A DNA stretch of 64,000 nucleotides from Saccharothrix sp. NRRL B-16348. Lineage in GTDB: Bacteria > Actinomycetota > Actinomycetes > Mycobacteriales > Pseudonocardiaceae. The position numbers and the translations under genes were made by a program. The notes beneath the pieces were generated by a model. The model was not told the origin of the DNA. It worked only from the letters and a program-made list of their open reading frames with translations, and made no database searches. Positions 54,539 through 64,000 of the stretch are shown piece by piece. The stretch lies in contig NZ_LGED01000211.1 in assembly GCF_001280085.1 (NCBI RefSeq), positions 62,001 through 126,000 on the forward strand, given 5' to 3'. Position 1 is the first letter of the stretch, and the number at the start of each line of letters is the position of its first letter.

Positions 54539-55684
54539 TCACCGGATGCCGTCCACCGAGTCGAGGAACTCGGTCAGCGCCCGGTCGTAGGCCTCCGGGT
54601 CGACGTTCCACGCCGCCGTGTGCTCGGCCGCGGGCACCTCGACGTACCGCAGCGGCCAGTCGAGCCGGTCCGCCGCCGCGGCCAGGTCGCGTGACGCCTG
54701 CACCGGCACGGTGCCGTCCGCGCCGCCGTGGAACAGCAGCGTCGGCGGCCGGCGCGCGGGCGGGTGGTCGAGCAGGTCGAACCGGCTGAACTCCAGGTCG
54801 ACCCGCCAGTCCGAGACCAGCTCCGCGATCGGCGCCAGCTGCTCGGGCACGCCCCGGTTGCGCGACTGCAGCTCCAGCGTCTTCGTCCAGCTCACCACGG
54901 GCGCGTCGAGCACGACGGCGGCCACGTCGCCCGCCTCCGCCGAGCGGCCGAGGAACTGGCCGACGATCGCGCCGCCCATCGACCACCCGTACAGCACGAC
55001 GTTGCGCGCGCCGTGCTCGCGGGCGTACCGGACGGCGGCCTCCACGTCGCGCCACTCCGTGTCGCCGAGGTGGTACAGGCCGTCCGGCGAGCGCGGCGCG
55101 CCGTCGTCGTTGCGGTAGGTCACGGCGAGAACGGGTAGCCCGAGGTGGTGCAAGGCAGGCATCACCCGCAGCGCCTCGGCCCTCGTGCCACCCCGACCGT
55201 GCACCGCGACGACCCACGTGGCCGACGTCGCGGGGACCAGCCATGCCGGCGCGTCACCCAACTCGGTGGGAATCCGCACTTCCGTGTACTCCAGGTCGTG
55301 CGCGGTGGCCGGGTCCGTGCTCCAGACCGACGTCTCCAGCCGCACGCGCGTGCCGTCCGCGGGGGCGACGCCCTGCAACTCGCGCACCACCGTGCCCTCG
55401 GACCGCTGGGTCACCGGGCCCACCTTCGCGCCCCCGCCGGGCCAAACGAGACCCCACGTGCCCGGGAGCACTGTGACCCTGGACTCCGCCAGCGCGACGG
55501 TCCCCGAAGCCGACGAGGTGACCGTGTCGCGGTAGCCGGGACGGGCGTTCTCCGGTTCGAGCAGCTGGCCGCTGTAGTACCAGCCGAACCCCAGCAGGCC
55601 GCCGGTGACCAGCAGGAACACCACGGCGAAGGTGATCAGCGCGATGCGCAGGCGGCGATGACCGCGGACGTTCGGCGACCTCAT
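54539..55684 (-). CDS. Membrane-anchored alpha/beta hydrolase
   Basis: The 381-residue protein has a transmembrane anchor (about 14-36, LRIALITFAVVFLLVTGGLL) and an external alpha/beta-hydrolase domain with oxyanion HGRGG, nucleophile YGWSMGGAI, the acidic part in FHGGADGTVPV, and His in PAAEHTAAW. It resembles peptidase S9-like/BAAT-type hydrolases of the cell surface; the substrate is unknown. ATG at 55684 is chosen because it directly precedes the anchor; the ORF is open upstream. It is divergent from the desaturase gene. Confidence 0.88.
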   Translation of the reverse strand: MRSPNVRGHRRLRIALITFAVVFLLVTGGLLGFGWYYSGQLLEPENARPGYRDTVTSSASGTVALAESRVTVLPGTWGLVWPGGGAKVGPVTQRSEGTVVRELQGVAPADGTRVRLETSVWSTDPATAHDLEYTEVRIPTELGDAPAWLVPATSATWVVAVHGRGGTRAEALRVMPALHHLGLPVLAVTYRNDDGAPRSPDGLYHLGDTEWRDVEAAVRYAREHGARNVVLYGWSMGGAIVGQFLGRSAEAGDVAAVVLDAPVVSWTKTLELQSRNRGVPEQLAPIAELVSDWRVDLEFSRFDLLDHPPARRPPTLLFHGGADGTVPVQASRDLAAAADRLDWPLRYVEVPAAEHTAAWNVDPEAYDRALTEFLDSVDGIR

Positions 55685-55776
55685 CACCGCATGATGCCCC
55701 GGCGTTGATCGACACGCCCGACTTCCTGAGAACACGCCATGACTTTGGCCCCGCCTATGGCGGGACAAGGCTGACC

Positions 55777-55808
55777 TAACTTACGCTTCCGTAAGTTACG
55801 GCCCCGTA
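55777..55808. promoter_or_regulatory. Palindromic operator upstream of the desaturase gene
   Basis: TAACTTACG-CTTC-CGTAAGTTA is a perfect 22-bp palindrome (55777-55798) adjoining a second smaller one, TACGG-CC-CCGTA (55797-55808). It lies 31 bases before the desaturase ATG. TetR-type desaturase regulators (DesT-like, FasR-like) bind sites of this form. Confidence 0.82.
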
Positions 55809-55839
55809 GGTAGCCCCGAACACACAACGAGGTACATGT

Positions 55840-56799
55840 ATGACCAGCACCCTTGAGAGCAGGTCCACGCCGCAGGGTCCTGAGGATCGCGGACCCAAGC
55901 CGATGATCGAAGGGCGGCGCGGGCACGTCGAGCAGTTCGGCGTGTACGTGTTCGTCATCGTGCCGTTCCTGGCTCTGCTCGCGGCCGTTCCGCTCGCCTG
56001 GGGCTGGGGGCTGGGCTGGGTCGACGTCGCGCTGTTCGTCGCGTTCTACTACCTGGCCGGCCTCGGCGTGACGATCGGTTTCCACCGGTACTTCACGCAC
56101 GGCTCGTTCAAGGCCAACCGCGCGCTCAAGATCGGCCTGGCGATCGCGGGCATGATGGCGCTGCAGGGCCCGGTGATCGTCTGGGTCGCCGACCACCGCC
56201 GCCACCACGCGTTCTCCGACCGCGAGGGCGACCCGCACTCGCCGTGGCTGTTCGGCCGCGGCCCGGTCGCGCTGGCCAAGGGCTTCTGGCACGCCCACAT
56301 GGGCTGGCTGTTCGACCGCGACAAGACCAACGCGGAGCGCTTCGCGCCCGACCTGCTGGCCGACGAGGACCTCGTCCGGATCGACCGGCTGTTCCCGCTG
56401 TGGACCGCGATCAGCCTGCTCGCGCCCGCCGTGATCGGCGGCCTGGTGACCATGTCGTGGGCCGGCGCGCTGTCGGCGTTCTTCTGGGCCGGTCTCGTCC
56501 GGGTGGCGTTCCTGCACCACGTGACGTGGTCGGTCAACTCGATCTGCCACATGGTGGGCGACCGCCCGTTCGCCGCGCGTGACCGTTCCGCGAACGTGTG
56601 GGCGCTGGCGATCCTGAGCTTCGGCGAGTCGTGGCACAACCTGCACCACGCCGACCCGACGTGCGCGCGGCACGGCGTCAAGCGCGGTCAGATCGACACG
56701 TCCGCGCGGATGATCTGGCTGTTCGAGAAGTTCGGCTGGGCGACCAACGTGCGCTGGCCGAACCAGCAGCGCTTGGCCCGCATCAGCGCCAAGAAGTAG
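55840..56799 (+). CDS. Acyl-CoA delta-9 desaturase
   Basis: The enzyme inserts a double bond in fatty acyl chains using a di-iron centre, tuning membrane fluidity. The 319-residue protein has all three His boxes: HRYFTH, HRRHH and WHNLHH, and four membrane helices (for example VYVFVIVPFLALLAAVPLAW). It lacks an N-terminal extension other than a basic tail. ATG at 55840 has no strong Shine-Dalgarno; AACGAGG is 6 bases upstream. The palindrome upstream predicts TetR-family control. It is followed by a terminator. Confidence 0.94.
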   Translation: MTSTLESRSTPQGPEDRGPKPMIEGRRGHVEQFGVYVFVIVPFLALLAAVPLAWGWGLGWVDVALFVAFYYLAGLGVTIGFHRYFTHGSFKANRALKIGLAIAGMMALQGPVIVWVADHRRHHAFSDREGDPHSPWLFGRGPVALAKGFWHAHMGWLFDRDKTNAERFAPDLLADEDLVRIDRLFPLWTAISLLAPAVIGGLVTMSWAGALSAFFWAGLVRVAFLHHVTWSVNSICHMVGDRPFAARDRSANVWALAILSFGESWHNLHHADPTCARHGVKRGQIDTSARMIWLFEKFGWATNVRWPNQQRLARISAKK

Positions 56800-56821
56800 T
56801 TCCGGGTAGTCACGGTCGACC

Positions 56822-56856
56822 CACCTGCCCCTCGCGGCTCACGCGGGGGGCAGGTG
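56822..56856 (+). terminator. Hairpin after the desaturase gene
   Basis: CACCTGCCCC pairs with GGGGCAGGTG (10 bp), with a CGCG/CGCG inner pair in the loop. It lies 22 bases after the desaturase stop and just before the tetR promoter; its right arm abuts the TAGGGT box. Confidence 0.75.
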
Positions 56857-56858
56857 TT

Positions 56859-56864
56859 TAGGGT
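56859..56864 (+). promoter_or_regulatory. Candidate leaderless -10 box of the TetR gene before mfd
   Basis: TAGGGT ends 7 bases before GTG 56872. Confidence 0.5.
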
Positions 56865-56871
56865 GGTTCGG

Positions 56872-57513
56872 GTGGCGGGGAGACGGCGCGGCGACGAGAC
56901 ACCGGTGCCGCGCGTGCGGATGACGGGCAAGGAGCGGCGCGAGCAACTGCTCGACGTGGCCCGCGCGTTGTTCGCCGAGAAGGGCTTCGAGGTCACCTCC
57001 ATCGAGGAGATCGCGCACCGGGCGGGCGTGTCCAAGCCCGTGGTGTACGAGCACTTCGGTGGCAAGGAAGGCATCTACGCGGTCGTGGTGGACCGCGAGA
57101 TGCAGTACCTGATGGACCACATCGTCAACGCGCTGTCCGGCGGGCACCCGCGTGAGCTGCTGGAACAGGCGGCGTGCGCGCTGCTGGACTACATCGAGGG
57201 CTCGACGGACGGCTTCCGGATCCTCGTGCGCGACTCGCCCGTGGCGTCGTCCACCGGCACGTTCTCGTCGTTGCTGAACGACATCGCGTCCCAGGTGGAG
57301 TCGATCCTGGGCCTGCACTTCTCGCGCCAGGGCTACGACCGCAAACTGGCCGCGCTGTACTCGCAGGCGTTGGTGGGCATGGTCGCGCTGACCGGCCAGT
57401 GGTGGCTGGAAGTCCGCAAGCCGAAGAAGGACGAAGTGGCCGCCCACCTGGTCAACCTGGCCTGGAAGGGCCTGTCCCACATGGACCACAAACCCCGCCT
57501 CCGCACCCGCTGA
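56872..57513 (+). CDS. TetR-family transcriptional regulator (Rv1019-like)
   Basis: The 213-residue protein starts VAGRRRGDETPVPRVRMTGK and has a helix-turn-helix (FEVTSIEEIAHRAGVSKPVV, YEHFGGKEGIYAVV) and a helical ligand domain. GTG at 56872 is chosen for its TAGGGT box 7 bases upstream. Its place upstream of mfd corresponds to Rv1019. It could also control the desaturase next door, whose palindrome is of TetR type; this is a guess from proximity. Confidence 0.88.
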   Translation: MAGRRRGDETPVPRVRMTGKERREQLLDVARALFAEKGFEVTSIEEIAHRAGVSKPVVYEHFGGKEGIYAVVVDREMQYLMDHIVNALSGGHPRELLEQAACALLDYIEGSTDGFRILVRDSPVASSTGTFSSLLNDIASQVESILGLHFSRQGYDRKLAALYSQALVGMVALTGQWWLEVRKPKKDEVAAHLVNLAWKGLSHMDHKPRLRTR

Positions 57514-57518
57514 CCCCC

Positions 57519-57704
57519 CCGCGTGTCCTACGTCTAGAACGCGCGTGTCCTACCTTCGCGTCGCGCGTGTCCTACGTTCAGAACACCCGAGTTGAACGTT
57601 CAGAACAGGCCAGGCGCACCTGAGTGTTGAACTCGGGGTACCGGAACGTAGGACACGGCTGTTCTGAACGTAGGACACGCGCGTTCTGAACGTAGGACAC
57701 GCGC
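57519..57704. repeat. Inverted array of the 22-bp repeat (four plus four units)
   Basis: Direct units start at 57519, 57541, 57563 and 57585; inverted units at 57617, 57639, 57661 and 57683, all 22 bases long, around a 10-base centre. The core is TCCTACGTTCAGAAC. The whole could fold into one long hairpin. It lies between two convergent genes (tetR ends 57513; the sugar dehydrogenase ends 57711) and could stop transcription in both directions. Confidence 0.9.
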
Positions 57705-57710
57705 GGGGGT

Positions 57711-58853
57711 TTAGGGGGTGGGGTTGGTGATGCGGAGGATTTTGTCGTCGGTGCCGTTCGAGGTGGTGACGTAGAGGGAGCCGTCGGGGGCGGACTCGGC
57801 GCCGCGGAGGCGGCCGTGGGTGCCGTCCAGTTCGGCGGGGATCGCGACCGAGTGCACGCCGCCTTCTTGGGTCACGGTGAAGAAGAGGACCTTGGCGCCT
57901 TTGAGGGCGGTGACGGCCAGGACGCCGTTGAGGGAACCCCACTGCTCGCCCACCAGGAACGCGGCGTCGCAGATCGCCTCCGTCGGACGCCCGGACGACC
58001 ACACGGCCGACACGGCGTCGGGGAAGCGGGTGAGGTCCGTCATCGGCACGTCCTCGTCGTACCCGCCGACCGTGCCGCCCTGCGACGGGTCCCAGCCGTA
58101 GTTCCCGCCCGCCTTGAGCACGTTCACCTCGTCGTCCACCGCGGGCCCGTGCTCGGCGGTGAACACCATCCCGTCCTGCCGCACGGCGACGCCCTGCACG
58201 TTCCGGTGCCCGTACGTGTAGATCCGGTCGCCGAACGGGTTGCCGGCCACGCCCTCGCCCGTCGCCAGGTCGATCCGCAGCACCTTGCCGCCGAGGCTGG
58301 ACCTGTCCTGCGCGACGGTGCCCCGAGCGGTGTCACCGGTGCCGACGAGCAGGTTGCCGTCCCGGTCCAGCGCCATCCGGCACCCCGAGTGACGTCCGCT
58401 CGACGCCGTCGGCAGGCCCGCCAGCAACGGGTCCTTCACCCTCGTCGCCTTCGTGCCGTCCAGCTCCCACGTCACCAGCCGCACGTCCGACGACGTGTTG
58501 AAGCACGTGGTGAACCGGCGGCTGGTCGCGAAGTCCGGGTGCACGACCAGGCTCATCAGCCCGCCCTCGCCCCGCGCCTCCACGTCACCGAGATCGGCCT
58601 CGACGTCGGTCGCCCGACCGTCCGCGACCAGCGCGATCCGCCCCGGCCGCTGCGGCACGAGCAGCCGCCCGTCGGGCAGGAACCCCACGTCCCACGGGTG
58701 GCTCAGCCCGGCGACCACCACCTCGACCTTCAGCCCCTCGGGCGTGGTCGTGGAGGGCGCGGTGCCCCCGGAACCCTCCGCCGAGCACGCGGACACGGCG
58801 GCCAGCAACCCGACAGCGGCGAACCCGGCGAAACGGCGCATGGCACCCAGCAT
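57711..58853 (-). CDS. PQQ-dependent sugar dehydrogenase-like lipoprotein
   Basis: The 380-residue protein has a lipoprotein signal (lipobox VSAC, Cys23) and a six-bladed soluble glucose dehydrogenase fold: [32 protein letters not shown], the [20 protein letters not shown] segment, [15 protein letters not shown], and [22 protein letters not shown] enzymes of this family oxidise aldoses at the cell surface; some homologs are only binders. No PQQ synthesis genes are in the window. ATG at 58853 has GGGGG 5 bases upstream. Confidence 0.9.
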   Translation of the reverse strand: MLGAMRRFAGFAAVGLLAAVSACSAEGSGGTAPSTTTPEGLKVEVVVAGLSHPWDVGFLPDGRLLVPQRPGRIALVADGRATDVEADLGDVEARGEGGLMSLVVHPDFATSRRFTTCFNTSSDVRLVTWELDGTKATRVKDPLLAGLPTASSGRHSGCRMALDRDGNLLVGTGDTARGTVAQDRSSLGGKVLRIDLATGEGVAGNPFGDRIYTYGHRNVQGVAVRQDGMVFTAEHGPAVDDEVNVLKAGGNYGWDPSQGGTVGGYDEDVPMTDLTRFPDAVSAVWSSGRPTEAICDAAFLVGEQWGSLNGVLAVTALKGAKVLFFTVTQEGGVHSVAIPAELDGTHGRLRGAESAPDGSLYVTTSNGTDDKILRITNPTP

Positions 58854-58878
58854 GACGACCCCCATGTGTGCTCGACGT

Positions 58879-59409
58879 TCACCCGGACGGCAGCGGATAG
58901 GGCCGTTCCACCGGCAGCAGGGCACGCGCGCCGTCCAGGTCGCCGGCACGCACCAGCGCGTGCGCCTCGTGGGCCAGCGGCGTCACGTCGGTCAGCCCCA
59001 CGACCCACTCCTCCACGTACCGCCGCGACGCCTCACCGGCCAGCCCCAGCTGCAACGACCGGTGCGGCAGCGGGCGCAGGTGCAGGTCCCGTTCCGGGTC
59101 CCACTGCACCCGCACGTCCGGCTTGAGCACCCCGGTCGCACTGCTCGGCACGGCCTCCCGCACCGCCCCATCGAACCCCGATCGGGTGATTCGCACGGCC
59201 AGCACGTGCTCCTGGTCCGGCTTCGTCCCCCACCCGGAGCGGTACATCATCCAGAGGAACGACGGCTTGACCCACGTCATCCGCCCGGCCTTGAACGGCG
59301 GCACGAACCGGCCCGCCGCCAGTGCCGGAAGGGCGATCGCGGGCGAGTACGCCTGGTACACGGTGATGTGCCGATCGTCGTAGTCGGCCCTGATCTCTCG
59401 CTGCTCCAC
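58879..59409 (-). CDS. DUF4291 domain-containing protein
   Basis: The 176-residue protein has the DUF4291 signature: [59 protein letters not shown] and [11 protein letters not shown] near the C-terminus. Members are cytosolic proteins of unknown function. It may be cotranscribed with the dehydrogenase lipoprotein downstream (25-base gap); no functional link is known. GTG at 59409. Confidence 0.9.
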   Translation of the reverse strand: MEQREIRADYDDRHITVYQAYSPAIALPALAAGRFVPPFKAGRMTWVKPSFLWMMYRSGWGTKPDQEHVLAVRITRSGFDGAVREAVPSSATGVLKPDVRVQWDPERDLHLRPLPHRSLQLGLAGEASRRYVEEWVVGLTDVTPLAHEAHALVRAGDLDGARALLPVERPYPLPSG

Positions 59410-59562
59410 GTACCCAGCGTCACCCCGCGGTCAACCGAAATCACGGCGCACCCCGCCCGGGAGGGCCGTAGGCTGGCGTTCGAGAACCCCTCCGGTGGAC
59501 GTGTGGACCCTCAGTCCCGGGCAGGGGTCTGTCCGCGTTTGATCCCCCGGGGAGCCACCGCA

Positions 59563-63141
<3,579 letters not shown>

Positions 63142-63154
63142 GAAGGTACTGGTC

Positions 63155-64000
63155 GTGAGGACTGTGCAGAGGCGCTTCACCCTGATCGGCGCGGCGGTGG
63201 CACTCCTGGTCGCGGGCTGCGGCACGGGGCCCGGCCACGTCGGCTCGGCCGCGATCGTCGGCGACACCGTGCTGCCGCTGGAGCAGGTGCAGCAGCGGCT
63301 GGACATCGTGCTCAAGAAGGAGCCCGAGGCCCAGAAGCTGCACGACCAGCGCAAACTCGACCAGGTCGCCCGGCAGCTGGTGACCCTGGGCGTGCAGCAC
63401 GAGCTGATCGAGCAGGCGGCCCGGCGCGAGGGCGTGTCCGTGTCCGAGGAGGACGTGACCGAGTCGGTCGAGCAGGCCGGCGGCGCGGAACTGGCCTCCC
63501 AGAACACCGTGTACGACGCGGCGACGTTCCGCGAGCGGGCCAAGGACCAGCTGCTGCTGGTCGAGCTGGCGCGCAAGTACGTGGACCGGATGGAAGTCAC
63601 GTTCGACTACTTCTTCACCAAGGACAACGCCGACGCGATCGAGAAGGCCAAGCAGGTCGCGGCCGACCCGGCGAAGATGGCCGAGTTCGTGGCCGACGCG
63701 CCCGAGGGCACCCAGGGCCAGGCACTGTCCAAGGAAGGCCAGCGGGTGCGGTCGGCCGAGTCGCCGCAGGCCGCCCAGTCGCCGTTGTTCGGCGTGCCGG
63801 CGGGCACCGTGGTGGCGTTCGCGCCCGACCCGAGCAGCGCGCAGTGGATCGTGGCCTACGTGACCGACCGCAAGACCGACGTGCGCGCGTCGTCCGGCGA
63901 GTCGTCCACCGAGCAGTTGACGCCCCAGGTGCTGGAGCAGATCGGCCTGCGGCTCGTGCAGACGCTGGCCGGCGACCCGGAGATCGAGGTCAACCCGCGC
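63155..64000 (+). CDS. SurA N-terminal-domain lipoprotein (partial, 3' end outside window)
   Basis: The 282 visible residues start MRTVQRRFTLIGAAVALLVA followed by GC, a lipobox (Cys22), and then a SurA-N-like helical region: AAIVGDTVLPLEQVQQRLDI, LKKEPEAQKLHDQ and VSVSEEDVTESVEQ. A parvulin-type domain may follow (from about 150) but is poorly conserved here. It would act as a chaperone for exported proteins. GTG at 63155 has AGAAGG about 8 bases upstream. It lies 13 bases after mfd. Confidence 0.82.
   Translation, partial: MRTVQRRFTLIGAAVALLVAGCGTGPGHVGSAAIVGDTVLPLEQVQQRLDIVLKKEPEAQKLHDQRKLDQVARQLVTLGVQHELIEQAARREGVSVSEEDVTESVEQAGGAELASQNTVYDAATFRERAKDQLLLVELARKYVDRMEVTFDYFFTKDNADAIEKAKQVAADPAKMAEFVADAPEGTQGQALSKEGQRVRSAESPQAAQSPLFGVPAGTVVAFAPDPSSAQWIVAYVTDRKTDVRASSGESSTEQLTPQVLEQIGLRLVQTLAGDPEIEVNPR

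Overview
The window is high-GC actinobacterial chromosome, most likely from Pseudonocardiaceae (Saccharothrix/Lentzea/Actinosynnema-like); that placement is an inference from gene content, codon use and repeats. There is no phage, transposase, integrase or CRISPR array. From memory, the core order matches the Mycobacterium tuberculosis chromosome from mscL (Rv0985c) to mfd (Rv1020): mscL, ruc (fmdB-type), 5-formyl-THF cyclo-ligase, galU, glp/moeA, rimJ, sepX/glpR, pmt, rsmI, metG, tatD, rpfB, ksgA, ispE, a pks16-like acyl-AMP ligase, pth, rplY, prs, glmU, tetR, mfd. Accessory genes are inserted at the joints of this backbone.

Layout. 1-7.5 kb: partial mscL; a VOC protein translationally coupled to an ECF sigma factor with a SnoaL-like tail; a SAF protein; ruc under a CIRCE/HrcA operator; the galU-glp-rimJ-sepX cell-envelope and division block; tRNA-Ala(CGC). 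7.5-24.5 kb is accessory-rich: an unknown protein, an OmpR-type two-component system with a Tat-exported serine hydrolase, a PHP (endonuclease Q-like)-UvrD helicase fusion, a Crp-like regulator next to a degenerate class III cyclase-like protein, a secreted S1 protease with a chitin-binding-like tail, a divergent SDR/TetR pair, a membrane-anchored kinase with inverted topology, and an Lrp/DUF2000/amino-acid exporter locus. 24.5-33 kb: pmt/rsmI, metG-tatD, rpfB, ksgA. 32.8-35.7 kb: a methionine uptake operon metNIQ preceded by a SAM-I-type riboswitch and a short leader-peptide ORF. 35.7-36.2 kb: a repeat-rich spacer. 36.2-45.3 kb: ispE, an ABC-F ATPase, a hydrolase, two multi-copy DivIVA-domain proteins, an acyl-AMP ligase, DUF3626, pth and rplY. 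45.5-49.8 kb: a 1442-residue STAND-type NTPase with about 26 helical repeats sits between rplY and prs. 49.8-64 kb: prs-glmU, a TPR-GGDEF protein, tRNA-Gln(TTG), an alpha/beta hydrolase, a desaturase with a palindromic operator, tetR, an inverted 22-bp repeat array, a PQQ-type sugar dehydrogenase lipoprotein, DUF4291, mfd, and the start of a SurA-N-like lipoprotein.

Regulation. Twelve genes have a TANNNT hexamer ending 6-8 bases before the start codon with no Shine-Dalgarno, which suggests leaderless transcription; two divergent pairs (cyclo-ligase/galU and pmt/rsmI) have nearly abutting or overlapping boxes of this kind. Other genes are coupled by 1- or 4-base stop/start overlaps (VOC-sigma, RR-HK, DUF2000-permease, metG-tatD, metN-metI, acyl-AMP ligase-DUF3626).

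The best candidates for undescribed biology are the STAND NTPase inserted in a translation/nucleotide operon, the Crp plus cyclase-like pair, the SAM riboswitch stacked on a leader peptide, the EndoQ-UvrD fusion, the two DivIVA-repeat proteins, and the dispersed 22-bp repeat family. All calls come from reading the sequence; no database search was run.
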